Below are positions 17,810 through 28,409 of a DNA stretch of 64,000 nt, piece after piece; positions within the stretch are counted from its first letter, which is position 1; each line of letters opens with the position of its first letter. Location of the stretch: assembly GCF_022662375.1 (NCBI RefSeq), contig NZ_JAKNQL010000009.1, positions 62,001-126,000 on the forward strand, written 5' to 3'. A program made the position numbers and the translations under genes. Below the pieces are notes generated by a model. The model was not told the origin of the DNA. It did no database searches and saw only the letters and a list, made by a program, of their open reading frames with translations. This DNA comes from Pseudomonas sp. CROZ-RG-20F-R04-15 (GTDB lineage Bacteria; Pseudomonadota; Gammaproteobacteria; Pseudomonadales; Pseudomonadaceae).

Positions 17810-18709
17810 ATGAATCAACTGCTGGCTATGCGTGCGTTCCGTTGCATCGTCGAGTGTCGTGGTTTCAGTGCTGCTGCTGAACGACTCGACACTACGCACT
17901 CGACGATCTCCCGGCAGTTGCAGCAACTGGAAGCCGAGCTCGGCACCCGCCTGATCAATCGCAACACCCGGCGCTTCAGCCTGACCACTGCGGGGCAGCA
18001 GTATTACGTCGCGTGTGTGGATATCCTCGATCGCCTTGATCAGGCTGCCGTGGCAGTCGGTCAGGCCCATGAAACACCCAGTGGGGTATTACGCGTCAGC
18101 GCACCGGTGGTGATCGGCACGCTGGAACTGGCGAATTGGCTGCCGGCTTTTCAACAGCGTTATCCCGAGATCGAAGTCGATCTGTCCTGCGATGACCGTT
18201 TTGTCGATTTGATCGCCGAAGGGTTTGATCTGGCGTTGCGCATCTGTGGGCCGCTTGACGACTCATCACTGGTAGCGCGATTGCTCACGGTGTCGGACAT
18301 GTTGTTGGTCGCTTCACCCGCTTATGTCGCTCGGCATGGTCTGGTGCGACAGGTGCGGGAATTGGCCGAGCATCAGTTGCTGGCGTTCGCCGGTGGCAGC
18401 GACTGGGCGCTGACCGATGCGCGCGGAGTGACCACGCAAATCCGCGCGAATGGGCGCTTCAAGGCCGATTCGATCAGCTCACTGCACGCCGCCGCACTGG
18501 CCGGTGTCGGTATCGCCGCATTCACCCGGGCGACGGTGCAGGATGACTTGTTGAGCGGTCGGCTGGTGCAGATCCTGCCCAATTACACCCTCGGTCAGCG
18601 GCACTATTACGCGCTGTATCCCCACGCCCGGCATATGGCGCTCAAGGTCAAAGTGTTCGTTGAGTTCATGACCGAGCACTACCGCGGCATCAGTCCGGTG
18701 TTGCGTTGA
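17810..18709 (+). CDS. LysR-family transcriptional regulator
   Basis: 299 residues. A winged helix-turn-helix at 1-60 (SAAAERLDTTHSTISRQLQQ) and a LysR effector-binding domain from about 90 (GVLRVSAPVVIGTLELANWL). A TTG six codons upstream (17792) is in frame, but the ATG at 17810 fits the family start. It is divergent from the COG3014 copy B gene and lies 75 bp before the FTR1 gene. Either could be its target; the inducer is unknown. Confidence 0.87.
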   Translation: MNQLLAMRAFRCIVECRGFSAAAERLDTTHSTISRQLQQLEAELGTRLINRNTRRFSLTTAGQQYYVACVDILDRLDQAAVAVGQAHETPSGVLRVSAPVVIGTLELANWLPAFQQRYPEIEVDLSCDDRFVDLIAEGFDLALRICGPLDDSSLVARLLTVSDMLLVASPAYVARHGLVRQVRELAEHQLLAFAGGSDWALTDARGVTTQIRANGRFKADSISSLHAAALAGVGIAAFTRATVQDDLLSGRLVQILPNYTLGQRHYYALYPHARHMALKVKVFVEFMTEHYRGISPVLR

Positions 18710-18770
18710 ATGCCGACAAAGCTTGAGGGAAACGCGTTCGAAGTGAACAATATGTAACTTCGCATTTCCA

Positions 18771-18786
18771 TTTGAGAATTCTTCAT
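18771..18786. promoter_or_regulatory. Possible Fur-like site overlapping the FTR1 start
   Basis: TTTGAGAATTCTTCAT is palindromic around GAATTC and resembles the half-site repeats of Pseudomonas Fur boxes. It touches the ATG at 18785. An iron-permease gene is a plausible Fur target. The match is partial and judged by eye. Confidence 0.35.
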
Positions 18787-20680
18787 GACTGCCTCGTCCC
18801 GTTTCCTGGCCTGGCTGGTGTTCCCGTTGTTTGCGCTGAGCAGCTTCAATCTGCTGGCCGATACCGTGGAAGGCGCACCGCAAGCGCTGCACCTGCTCGA
18901 TTACATCAGCGCCGACTACCCGCCGACGGTAGCGGCGGGCAAGGTTGTCGATGACGCCGAATACCGCGAGCAACTGGAGTTCACTCGGGCGCTGCAAGGC
19001 TTGATCGCCGGCATGCCGGCCAAGCCTGAAAAGGTTGCGCTGGAGCAAGGTGTCAGCGCTTTGCAGGCGGCGATCAGTGCGAAACAGGACGGCGCCGAAG
19101 TGGCCCGTCAGGCACGGCAACTGGGCGCACAACTGGCCGTGGCGTATGAAGTCAGCCAGGCGCCGATCATCACCCCCGATCCTACCCGGGGAGCGCCGCT
19201 CTATGCGCAGAATTGCTCGGTGTGCCACGGCGACAGCGGCGCCGGTGATGGCCCGGCGGGCCTCGGCATGAGCCCGGCACCGGCCAATCTGCGTGAGGCG
19301 GCGCGGCTGGATCACCTGAGTCTGTATGCGATCTACAACACCCTGGGTCAGGGCGTTGAAGGCACCGACATGCCGGCGTTTGCCGATCAGCTCGATGATC
19401 GGCAGCGCTGGGATCTGGCGACTTACATCGCCGGTTTCAGCGCTGATCCGGCGGCAGCCAAGTCCGAGAAGACCTACAACATCGCCGATCTGGCGCGCCA
19501 GACCCCGGCCGAAGTGCAGGCCGCCGAAGGCCCGCAAGCGGCGGCGACGTTCCGTGCGCAACGCGCGCAGCCGCCGCAGGTCAAGCGTGGCCCGGCACAG
19601 TTGCTCGACTACACCGCTGCAACCCTGGACAAGAGCCTCGCCGCGTATCGCGCTGGCGAACACGATCAGGCCTACGATCTGTCGGTCGCGGCGTATCTGG
19701 AAGGCTTCGAACTGGTCGAGAGTTCGCTGGATAACGTCGACGCCAACGTGCGCAAAGACACTGAAAAATCGCTGATGGCGTATCGGCAATCGTTGCAGGA
19801 CGGCTTGCCGGTCGAGCAGGCCGAGCAGCGTCTGGAAGCGGCCAAGGCTAAGTTGAAAGAGTCCGCCGGGTTGCTTGGCAGCGATGGTCTGAGCTGGTCG
19901 CTGAGCTACATCTCCGGTCTGCTGATTCTGCTGCGCGAAGGCCTGGAAGCGATTCTGGTGCTGGCGGCGATCCTCGCGTTCCTGCGCAACACCGGCCAGC
20001 AATCGGCGGTGCGCAGCGTCAACGTCGGTTGGGGGCTGGCGCTGCTGGCCGGCCTTGGTACCTGGGCGTTGGCGGCGTATGTCATCGATGTCAGCGGTTC
20101 GCAGCGTGAGCTGCTGGAAGGCGCGACGGCGCTGTTCGCCAGCGTCATGGTCCTGTGGCTCGGCGTGTGGATGCATGACCGTCGCCACGCAGCGGCCTGG
20201 CAGGATTACATCAAGAGCAGTCTGGTCGGTGGTGGCGGACGTTTCGGCTTCGCGATTCTGGCGTTCTTCTCGGTGTATCGCGAGTTGTTCGAAGTGATCC
20301 TGTTCTATGAAACCCTGTGGTTGCAGGCCGGCCCGGCCGGGCATGACGCGGTGCTTGCAGGTGGCGCGACGGCACTGGTGCTGCTGGTTGGTCTGGCGTG
20401 GGTGATTCTGCGCGGTTCGGCGAAACTGCCGCTGACGCTGTTCTTCAGTATCAACGCGGCGCTGCTGTGTGCGCTGTCGGTGGTGTTTGCCGGGCATGGC
20501 GTGAAGGCCTTGCAGGAAGCCGGGATCTTCGGCACGCGGCCGGTGGCGTTCTTTGAATTCGACTGGCTGGGGATTCATGCCGATGCGTATTCGCTGACGG
20601 CGCAGGCGGTGGCGATTCTGGCGATCGTTGTGTTGTATGGGCGTAGTTGGGTGGCGGAGAAGCGGCGGGTAGTCGCTTAA
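18785..20680 (+). CDS. FTR1-type iron permease with fused cytochrome c domain
   Basis: 631 residues in three parts. After a signal peptide (1-25), a periplasmic region carries a haem c motif CSVCH at 144-148 with a distal Met in PAGLGMSPAPANL. A helical linker follows. From about 375 the FTR1 permease has seven membrane helices with the iron-binding motifs REGLE (384-388) and RELFE (499-503). Such proteins import ferrous or ferric iron with an oxidation step. The cytochrome domain may take the place of a separate ferroxidase. No efeO or efeB gene is adjacent. Confidence 0.87.
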   Translation: MTASSRFLAWLVFPLFALSSFNLLADTVEGAPQALHLLDYISADYPPTVAAGKVVDDAEYREQLEFTRALQGLIAGMPAKPEKVALEQGVSALQAAISAKQDGAEVARQARQLGAQLAVAYEVSQAPIITPDPTRGAPLYAQNCSVCHGDSGAGDGPAGLGMSPAPANLREAARLDHLSLYAIYNTLGQGVEGTDMPAFADQLDDRQRWDLATYIAGFSADPAAAKSEKTYNIADLARQTPAEVQAAEGPQAAATFRAQRAQPPQVKRGPAQLLDYTAATLDKSLAAYRAGEHDQAYDLSVAAYLEGFELVESSLDNVDANVRKDTEKSLMAYRQSLQDGLPVEQAEQRLEAAKAKLKESAGLLGSDGLSWSLSYISGLLILLREGLEAILVLAAILAFLRNTGQQSAVRSVNVGWGLALLAGLGTWALAAYVIDVSGSQRELLEGATALFASVMVLWLGVWMHDRRHAAAWQDYIKSSLVGGGGRFGFAILAFFSVYRELFEVILFYETLWLQAGPAGHDAVLAGGATALVLLVGLAWVILRGSAKLPLTLFFSINAALLCALSVVFAGHGVKALQEAGIFGTRPVAFFEFDWLGIHADAYSLTAQAVAILAIVVLYGRSWVAEKRRVVA

Positions 20681-20697
20681 CAACATTCGCTGCGCTC

Positions 20698-20781
20698 ACA
20701 TTCGCGAGCAGGTCGAATCGTCGCACCGTCGCTCCCACAGGTTTAGCGTTACCCTTGTGGGAGTGAGCTTGCTCGCGAATT
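20698..20781. repeat. REP doublet 2, one unit disrupted
   Basis: The right unit (20754-20781) is a regular REP with one variant base (GAGTGAGCTTGCTCGCGAA). The left unit begins ATTCGCGAGCAGG and ends GTCGCTCCCACAG, but about 15 extra bases interrupt its centre. It lies just after the FTR1 gene. Confidence 0.8.
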
Positions 20782-20800
20782 GTTTTTGGAGGTTAGAAAA

Positions 20801-21256
20801 ATGCGTGTATGGATCGATGCCGACGCCTGCCCACGGGCGGCAAAGGATCTGGTGGTGAAATTTGCGCTCAAGCGTCAGTTTGAAGTGGTGCTGGTGGCCG
20901 GGCAGCCGCAGATCAAGCCGGGGCTGGCCATCGTCAAGTTGATCGTGGTGCCGAGTGGGCCGGATGCGGCGGACGATTATCTGGTCGAGCACGCGGTACC
21001 CGGTGAGCTGGTGATATGCAGTGATATCCCGCTGGCTGATCGGCTGGTGAAGAAGGGCGTCGCGGCGCTCGACCCGCGCGGCAAGGAGTTCGATGCGCAG
21101 AACATGGGCGAGCGCTTGGCCGTACGCAACCTGTTCACCGATCTGCGTGAGCAGGGCCAGATGAGTGGCGGACCGGCGCCGTTTGGCGATCGCGAGAAGC
21201 AAGCGTTCGCCAATGCGCTGGACCGGATCCTCACGCGCCTGACCCGCAAACCTTAA
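20801..21256 (+). CDS. DUF188 (YaiI/YqxD) family protein
   Basis: 151 residues beginning MRVWIDADACPRAAKDLVVK, the family signature. The conserved ICSDIPLADRLVKKG and LDPRGKEFD stretches are present. The fold is PIN-like and a nuclease role has been suggested, but function is not established. The ATG at 20801 follows a good GGAGG at 20788-20792; an upstream in-frame ATG at 20780 lies in the REP sequence and is rejected. Confidence 0.88.
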   Translation: MRVWIDADACPRAAKDLVVKFALKRQFEVVLVAGQPQIKPGLAIVKLIVVPSGPDAADDYLVEHAVPGELVICSDIPLADRLVKKGVAALDPRGKEFDAQNMGERLAVRNLFTDLREQGQMSGGPAPFGDREKQAFANALDRILTRLTRKP

Positions 21257-21270
21257 GCCCTACACAAATC

Positions 21271-21364
21271 CCCTGTGGGAGCGAGCCTGCTCGCGATAGC
21301 GGTCGGACATTCAACAGATATGTTGCCTGATACACCGCCATCGCGAGCAGGCTCACTCCTACAG
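21271..21364. repeat. REP doublet 3
   Basis: Inverted REP units at 21271-21302 and 21333-21364 (GGGAGCGAGCCTGCTCGCGA and its near reverse complement) lie between the convergent DUF188 and elbB genes. The right unit has CTCACTCCTACAG in place of the usual CTCGCTCCCACAG. Confidence 0.88.
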
Positions 21365-21373
21365 TAGACCGTG

Positions 21374-22042
21374 TCAGGCGTCGTTTTCGTGGGTCAGCTC
21401 GAGCACGCGGTCGACCAGTTTGTTGATCCCCGACGCCGCCTCACTGATGTTCTGCGCCAGCATGTAAGCCGGGGTGGTCACCAGTTTGCGCGCCTTGTCT
21501 TCGATGATGTCGGTCACCGCGCAGTCTTCGTGGGTGGCGCCCATCTTGTTCATCGCCGTGGCGGTGTCGGTGTCGTTGCCGATGGTGCAGATCACGCCCG
21601 GGCCGTAGATCTTTGCCGCGAGTGCCGGCGAGATGCACATCAGGCCCACCGGTTTGCCCGCTTCGGCAAACGCCTCGGCCAGTGCCAGCACTTCAGGCTG
21701 CACGCTGCAGCCAGCGCCTTCGACGGCGAAATTGGACAGATTCTTCGCCGCACCAAAACCGCCGGGCACGATCAGCGCATCGAAGTCGTCGACATCAGCC
21801 TCGCGGATGTCCTTGATGTTGCCACGAGCGATGCGCGCCGATTCCACCAGAACGTTGCGCGACTCGGGCATTTCTTCGCCGGTCAGGTGGTTGATCACGT
21901 GCAGTTGCGCGATGTTCGGAGCAAAGCACTGCACCTGGGCGCCGCGTTGGTCGAGGCGCAGCAGGGTGATGACACTTTCATGGATCTCGGCGCCGTCGTA
22001 CACGCCACTGCCGGACAGGATCACTGCAACTTTTTTGCTCAT
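21374..22042 (-). CDS. elbB: ElbB-type glyoxalase / isoprenoid-biosynthesis-linked protein
   Basis: 222 residues of the DJ-1/class I amidotransferase-like superfamily. It has VPGGFGAAKNLSNFAVEGAG and the nucleophile cysteine in LMCISPALAAKIYG. E. coli ElbB has weak glyoxalase activity and was linked to isoprenoid synthesis; the true role is uncertain. Confidence 0.88.
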   Translation of the reverse strand: MSKKVAVILSGSGVYDGAEIHESVITLLRLDQRGAQVQCFAPNIAQLHVINHLTGEEMPESRNVLVESARIARGNIKDIREADVDDFDALIVPGGFGAAKNLSNFAVEGAGCSVQPEVLALAEAFAEAGKPVGLMCISPALAAKIYGPGVICTIGNDTDTATAMNKMGATHEDCAVTDIIEDKARKLVTTPAYMLAQNISEAASGINKLVDRVLELTHENDA

Positions 22043-22333
22043 GGGTTTCTCTCCAGATTCATGGCGCTAAATGTCCACTAAATTGTCGCGCGTTGCCATA
22101 GGCTCAAGGGGTGGCTGCACCTGCATGGAGCGCTTTCTACATGGATCGCAACAACGGCGGGGTGTTCATTATTTGGGGTTGCCTGCTGCGTAACGAGCGG
22201 GAGATTTTTGGCGCGAAGACGCCGCTGGCGAACTTGAATGCGCCAGAGCAGCGAGGATGAAAAGTGACGTATCTGACTGAAAGAGTCAGCCAGCCCGCTC
22301 AGTGCCGGCGGGCTGTAGCAGGTCGCCAGCGCG
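22043..22333. other. Intergenic region between elbB and the DedA gene
   Basis: 291 bp with no supported gene. A 39-codon open frame at 22141-22260 has no recognisable feature or clear ribosome site. Two adjacent hairpins are present: CTGACT/AGTCAG (22273-22289) and CAGCCCGC/GCGGGCTG (22291-22315). They lie just past the DedA stop and may act as a weak terminator for it. Confidence 0.5.
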
Positions 22334-22984
22334 TTACTCGGCTGGCGTCTTCGGTTCGGCAGGCTTGGACGCTTCGGCTTGATTCAGCAGTGCAGCTTTT
22401 GCGGCTTGCTCGTCGGCGTAAACCTGCTTGGCCAGGCGCGCATTCTTGAAGCGGCGGCGTAGCCACAGGCCAACGCCAAGAATCAGCAGCGCACCCAGTA
22501 CCCACAGCTCGTACTTCTTGATGCTGCCGAGCATGCCTTCCAGCACCGCGCCGAAGTGGTAGGCGGCCGCAGCCAGCGCTGTCGCCCAGATCGCGGCGCC
22601 AATGCCGTTGAGCAGCAGATAACGCCCCGGCGGATAACCCGACAGACCGATCGCCACCGGCATCACCGTGCGCAAGCCATAGACGAAGCGGAAGCTCAGC
22701 ACCCAGATGTCCGGATGCTTGCGAATGTGCTCCAGCGCGCGGTCACCCATCATCTGCCAGCGCGGTTTGCGCGCGAGTAATTTGCGCCCGTGCTTGCGGC
22801 CGAGGAAGTACCACAGCTGATCGCCGGCATAGCTACCGAAGAACGCCACGACCACCACCATATTGATGTCCATGTATCCACGGAACGCGAGGAAGCCCGC
22901 GAGCACCAGAATGGTTTCGCCTTCGAAAAACGTGCCGAGGAACAAGGCAAAGTAGCCAAAGTCATGCAGAAATTGTTGGAGCAT
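22334..22984 (-). CDS. DedA/SNARE-associated family membrane protein
   Basis: 216 residues with about five hydrophobic segments. The stretches FFEGETILVLAGFLAFRG, FFGSYAGDQLWYFLGRKHG and FRFVYGLRTVMPVAIGLSG are DedA signatures. DedA proteins are lipid scramblase-like and affect envelope integrity and drug resistance. The C-terminus (about 180-216) is Ala/Lys/Pro-rich and cytoplasmic. It is divergent from hemB. Confidence 0.88.
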   Translation of the reverse strand: MLQQFLHDFGYFALFLGTFFEGETILVLAGFLAFRGYMDINMVVVVAFFGSYAGDQLWYFLGRKHGRKLLARKPRWQMMGDRALEHIRKHPDIWVLSFRFVYGLRTVMPVAIGLSGYPPGRYLLLNGIGAAIWATALAAAAYHFGAVLEGMLGSIKKYELWVLGALLILGVGLWLRRRFKNARLAKQVYADEQAAKAALLNQAEASKPAEPKTPAE

Positions 22985-23065
22985 TGTCTGGGTGCTGGCG
23001 AAATGAACGCGCAGCCTAACCCTTCGGACACATTCATGAAAGTGTCCAAATGTGTCTCGACGTGA

Positions 23066-24205
<1,140 letters not shown>

Positions 24206-24223
24206 CCCTCCCAGGAACATTCA

Positions 24224-26449
24224 ATGAATACCGAAGGACTCACGGAAGTTGCAGTAAAAGAAGCTCAACCGGTGGTCGAGCAAATCACCGAAACCCCGCC
24301 GGAGCTGGAGCCAGCGCCACCCGCGCCGGCGGCCGAACCTGCGGCGGTGGTGCCGGCGATCGCCATTCCGGGCCTGGATGACAGCAGCCTGTACATCCAC
24401 CGCGAGCTTTCGCAACTGCAATTCAACATCCGCGTGCTGGAGCAGGCGCTGGACGAGTCCTATCCGTTGCTGGAACGCTTGAAGTTCCTGCTGATCTTCT
24501 CCAGCAACCTCGACGAATTCTTTGAAATCCGCGTCGCCGGCCTGAAGAAGCAGATCACCTTCGCCCGTGAACAGGCCGGTGCCGATGGTCTGCAACCGCA
24601 TCAGGCGCTGGCGCGGATCAGCGAGCTGGTCCACGGTCACGTTGACCGTCAGTATGCGATCCTCAACGACATCCTGTTGCCGGAGCTGGAAAAGCATCAG
24701 GTGCGTTTCATCCGTCGCCGCAACTGGACGGTCAAGCTCAAGACTTGGGTGCGCCGCTACTTCCGCGACGAGATCGCGCCGATCATCACCCCGATCGGCC
24801 TCGACCCGACGCACCCGTTCCCGCTGCTGGTGAACAAGAGCCTGAACTTCATCGTCGAGCTGGAAGGTATCGACGCCTTCGGTCGCGACTCCGGTCTGGC
24901 AATTATCCCGGCACCGCGTCTGCTGCCACGGATCATCAAGGTGCCGGAAGAAGTCGGCGGCCCGGGCGACAACTATGTGTTCCTGTCGTCGATGATCCAC
25001 GCCCACGCCGATGACCTGTTCCAGGGCATGAAGGTGAAGGGCTGCTACCAGTTCCGTCTGACCCGAAACGCCGACCTGGCGCTCGACTCCGAAGATGTAG
25101 AAGACCTGGCCCGCGCGCTGCGTGGCGAGTTGTTCTCGCGTCGTTACGGTGATGCGGTGCGTCTGGAAGTCGCTGACACTTGCCCGAAACACCTCTCGGA
25201 CTACCTGCTCAAGCAGTTCAACCTGAGCGAGAGCGAGTTGTATCAGGTCAACGGCCCGGTCAACCTGACGCGGCTGTTCAGCATCACCGGCCTGGACAGT
25301 CATCCGGAGCTGCAATACACGCCGTTCACCCCGCAGATCCCGAAACTGCTGCAGAACAGCGAAAACATTTTCAGCGTGGTCAGCAAGCAGGACATCCTGC
25401 TGCTGCACCCGTTCGAGTCGTTCACCCCGGTGGTCGACCTGCTGCGTCAAGCCGCGAAAGACCCGCACGTACTCGCTGTGCGCCAGACCCTGTACCGCTC
25501 GGGCGCCAACTCCGAGATCGTCGATGCGCTGGTCGATGCCGCGCGTAACGGCAAGGAAGTCACGGCGGTCATCGAGCTGCGTGCGCGGTTCGACGAAGAG
25601 TCCAACCTGCAACTGGCCAGCCGCCTGCAAGCAGCCGGTGCGGTGGTGATTTACGGCGTGGTCGGCTTCAAGACCCACGCCAAGATGATGCTGATCCTGC
25701 GTCGCGAGGCCGGCGAGATTGTGCGTTACGCGCACCTCGGCACCGGTAACTACCACGCCGGCAACGCCAAGCTTTACACCGACTACAGCCTGCTGACCTC
25801 CGACGATGCCTTGTGCGAAGACGTCGGCAAACTGTTCAGCCAGTTGATCGGCATGGGTAAAACCCTGCGCATGAAGAAGCTGCTGCATGCGCCGTTCACC
25901 CTGAAGAAGGGCATGCTCGATATGATCACCCGCGAGACGCAATTTGCGCTCGACGGCAAACCGGCGCACATCATCGCCAAGTTCAACTCGCTGACCGATC
26001 CGAAGATCATCCGCGCGCTGTACAAGGCCAGCCAGTCCGGCGTGCGCATCGATCTGGTGGTGCGCGGCATGTGCTGCCTGCGTCCGGGGATTGCCGGGGT
26101 TTCGCACAACATCCATGTGCGTTCGATCATCGGTCGCTTCCTTGAACACACACGGGTGTTCTACTTCCTCAATGGCGGCGACGAGCAGATGTTCCTCTCC
26201 AGTGCTGACTGGATGGAACGCAACCTCGACAAGCGCGTCGAGACTTGCTTCCCGGTCGAAGGTAAAAAGCTGCTGACCCGGGTGAAGAAAGAGCTGGAGT
26301 TGTACCTGACCGATAACACCCACAGCTGGAGCTTGCAGTCGGATGGTCGTTACATCCGCAATACGCCGACTGGCAATCAGAACCCGAGGAGTGCGCAGGC
26401 GACGTTGCTGGAGCGGTTGGGCAGCCCCATCCTGCCGGTGAGCAGCTAA
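24224..26449 (+). CDS. ppk1: Polyphosphate kinase 1
   Basis: 741 residues. It makes inorganic polyphosphate from ATP. Catalytic histidine H485 lies in [12 protein letters not shown] and a second conserved histidine H642 in [12 protein letters not shown]. The N-terminal 45 residues are Glu, Pro and Ala rich and are absent from E. coli PPK (688 residues). The core starts near residue 55 ([20 protein letters not shown]). The gene is probably co-transcribed with hemB and is convergent with ppx. Confidence 0.95.
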   Translation: MNTEGLTEVAVKEAQPVVEQITETPPELEPAPPAPAAEPAAVVPAIAIPGLDDSSLYIHRELSQLQFNIRVLEQALDESYPLLERLKFLLIFSSNLDEFFEIRVAGLKKQITFAREQAGADGLQPHQALARISELVHGHVDRQYAILNDILLPELEKHQVRFIRRRNWTVKLKTWVRRYFRDEIAPIITPIGLDPTHPFPLLVNKSLNFIVELEGIDAFGRDSGLAIIPAPRLLPRIIKVPEEVGGPGDNYVFLSSMIHAHADDLFQGMKVKGCYQFRLTRNADLALDSEDVEDLARALRGELFSRRYGDAVRLEVADTCPKHLSDYLLKQFNLSESELYQVNGPVNLTRLFSITGLDSHPELQYTPFTPQIPKLLQNSENIFSVVSKQDILLLHPFESFTPVVDLLRQAAKDPHVLAVRQTLYRSGANSEIVDALVDAARNGKEVTAVIELRARFDEESNLQLASRLQAAGAVVIYGVVGFKTHAKMMLILRREAGEIVRYAHLGTGNYHAGNAKLYTDYSLLTSDDALCEDVGKLFSQLIGMGKTLRMKKLLHAPFTLKKGMLDMITRETQFALDGKPAHIIAKFNSLTDPKIIRALYKASQSGVRIDLVVRGMCCLRPGIAGVSHNIHVRSIIGRFLEHTRVFYFLNGGDEQMFLSSADWMERNLDKRVETCFPVEGKKLLTRVKKELELYLTDNTHSWSLQSDGRYIRNTPTGNQNPRSAQATLLERLGSPILPVSS

Positions 26450-26464
26450 AGCCAAGAGCAAGAG

Positions 26465-26607
26465 CCCCCTAACCCTCTCCCGGAGGGAGAGGGGACAGAC
26501 CGAGGTGTCTTACGCTATACGCCGACCTGAGAAATCGAGTCGAACTCAGGTTTGAACTGCGCCCAGATCGGCTCCCTCTCCCTCGGGAGAGGGCTGGGGT
26601 GAGGGGC
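26465..26607 (+). repeat. MITE-like inverted-repeat element, copy 1
   Basis: About 143 bp with complex inverted ends: CCCTAACCCTCTCCCGGAGG on the left and GAGAGGGCTGGGGTGAGGGG on the right. An inner palindrome CCTGAG..CTCAGG is present. A second copy lies at 51971-52130 in reverse orientation. It encodes no protein and sits between ppk1 and its terminator. Confidence 0.85.
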
Positions 26608-26651
26608 ATCGATCTCACGCACACCACTAAATCCCGGCCGAACACCCAATA

Positions 26652-26682
26652 AAAAAGGCGATCCAGAAGGATCGCCTTTTTT
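26652..26682. terminator. Bidirectional terminator between ppk1 and ppx
   Basis: The stem AAAAAGGCGATCC/GGATCGCCTTTTT with an AGAA loop lies between the two convergent genes and can act in both directions. Confidence 0.9.
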
Positions 26683-26699
26683 TGCGCCTGAGATTTAAC

Positions 26700-28202
26700 T
26701 CAGTGAACAGTAAGCACAATCCCCACCCGCGTCAGCCAATCCGCCTCAAGCCCGAAATCCGCTTGAGTCAGCTGATTCTCATCCAGCCAGTTCTCCGGAA
26801 ACTCCACATCCAGGTTGTCACCCTTCGCATGCAACACCACCTGCGGCATCGCCTGAGTTCCACGAATGTGGTGGAACAGAATCGCAAAGCGCAGCAGCAC
26901 GCACAGGCGAATCAGCTTGTCGCCGTCGTCGCCAAAGTCAGCAAACTTGTCCTTGGGAATATTACGGCGATGGCCGCGCACCAATAGCGCGAGCATGTGT
27001 TGGTCTTCGCGGGAGAAGCCGGCGAGGTCCGAGTGTTCGATCAGGTAGGCACCGTGCTTGTGGTAGTGATAGTGGGCGATATCGAGGCCGACTTCGTGCA
27101 CTTTCGCCGCCCAACCGAGGAGTTCGCGCCAGATGCCGTCGTCCAGCTCCCAGTCCGCCGCCACTTGATCGAACGCGTGCAAGGCTTTGCGCTCAACCCG
27201 CGCCGCCTGTTCCAGATCGACGTGGTAACGCTCCATCAGCGAGGTCAGGGTGCGTTCGCGCACGTCTTCGTGATGATGGCGGCCGAGCAGGTCGTACAGC
27301 ACGCCTTCACGCAGCGCGCCGTCGCAGTGGTCCATGCGTTGCAGTTCGAGAGCATCGAAGATCGCTTCGAGAATCGCCAGACCCGCCGGGAAAATGGTTC
27401 GGCGATCCGGTTTGATGCCTTCAAAATCGATCTTGTCGACGTCGCCAAGTTTGAACAGGCGACGCTTGAGCCACGCCAGACCTTCGGCGTTCACTTCGCC
27501 AGTGCCGTGTCCGCCGGCCTTAAGCGCCAGGCCAATGGCGCGGATGGTGCCTGAAGAGCCGATGGCCTCATCCCAGGTCAGCCGATGCAGAGCGTGTTCG
27601 ATGCTCATGATCTCCAGCCGCGCCGCCGTGTACGCCTGGGCGTAGCGGGCCGGGGTGATCTTGCCGTCCTTGAAATAGCGCTGGGTGAAGCTGACGCAGC
27701 CCATTTGCAGGCTTTCACGCAGCAGCGGCTCGAAGCGCTGGCCGATGATGAATTCGGTACTGCCGCCGCCGATGTCGGCGACCAGGCGTTTGCCGGGGGT
27801 GTCGGCGAGGGTGTGCGACACGCCCAGATAAATCAGGCGCGCTTCTTCACGGCCGGAGATGACTTCCACCGGATGGCCGAGGATTTCTTCGGCGCGGTGG
27901 ATGAATTCGAGGCGGTTGCGCGCTTCTCGCAAAGCGTTGGTACCAACGATACGCACGGCGCCCAGCGGCATACCGTTGATCAGTTGAGCGAAGCGCTTGA
28001 GGCAATCGAGGCCGCGTTGCATCGATTCTTCGTTGAGCTTGCGCTCATCGTCGATGCCGGCAGCCAGTTGAACCTTCTCGCCGAGCCGTTCGAGAATGCG
28101 GATTTCGCCATTCTGGGCCTTGGCCACGACCATGTGAAAGCTGTTGGAGCCCAGGTCGATTGCGGCGATCAGGGACAGATTCTTGGCTTGGGATTGCGGC
28201 AT
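26700..28202 (-). CDS. ppx: Exopolyphosphatase
   Basis: 500 residues of the Ppx/GppA family, which removes terminal phosphate from polyphosphate. The N-terminal phosphate-binding motif [15 protein letters not shown], the second motif [14 protein letters not shown] and [10 protein letters not shown] are intact. The C-terminal half is the HD-like domain with [20 protein letters not shown]. It is convergent with ppk1, the opposing enzyme. Confidence 0.94.
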   Translation of the reverse strand: MPQSQAKNLSLIAAIDLGSNSFHMVVAKAQNGEIRILERLGEKVQLAAGIDDERKLNEESMQRGLDCLKRFAQLINGMPLGAVRIVGTNALREARNRLEFIHRAEEILGHPVEVISGREEARLIYLGVSHTLADTPGKRLVADIGGGSTEFIIGQRFEPLLRESLQMGCVSFTQRYFKDGKITPARYAQAYTAARLEIMSIEHALHRLTWDEAIGSSGTIRAIGLALKAGGHGTGEVNAEGLAWLKRRLFKLGDVDKIDFEGIKPDRRTIFPAGLAILEAIFDALELQRMDHCDGALREGVLYDLLGRHHHEDVRERTLTSLMERYHVDLEQAARVERKALHAFDQVAADWELDDGIWRELLGWAAKVHEVGLDIAHYHYHKHGAYLIEHSDLAGFSREDQHMLALLVRGHRRNIPKDKFADFGDDGDKLIRLCVLLRFAILFHHIRGTQAMPQVVLHAKGDNLDVEFPENWLDENQLTQADFGLEADWLTRVGIVLTVH

Positions 28203-28316
28203 GGTCAGGGGGTCTCGGTCGATAACCTCGACATCGTGCCACGATCAAACGCTGGCGCCAACGCGCATGGTTCAAACCGTTGATTCAACGCAGAAAGTCT
28301 GGAGATCGCGGCGCGG

Positions 28317-28386
28317 CCATTCGCGAGCAAGCTCGCTCCCACAGGTGACCGCATTCCAATGTGGGAGCGAGCTTGCTCGCGAAGAG
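28317..28386. repeat. REP doublet 4
   Basis: Inverted REP units (TTCGCGAGCAAGCTCGCTCC and GGGAGCGAGCTTGCTCGCGA) are separated by about 20 bp. They lie between the ppx start and the end of the ABC-transporter operon. Confidence 0.9.
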
Positions 28387-28409
28387 GGCATCACTGCCTC
28401 AGAAGATCT

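Noticed and set aside
18479-20686. 735-residue open frame on the minus strand over the FTR1 gene
   Set aside because: It is a mirror frame of a high-GC gene. Its composition (Arg, Gln, His rich) is typical of shadow frames and it has no domain.
22141-22260. 39-codon open frame between elbB and the DedA gene
   Set aside because: No ribosome site, no recognisable feature and too short to support.
24221-26461. 746-residue open frame on the minus strand over ppk1
   Set aside because: Mirror frame of a well-identified gene, no domain, shadow-type composition.
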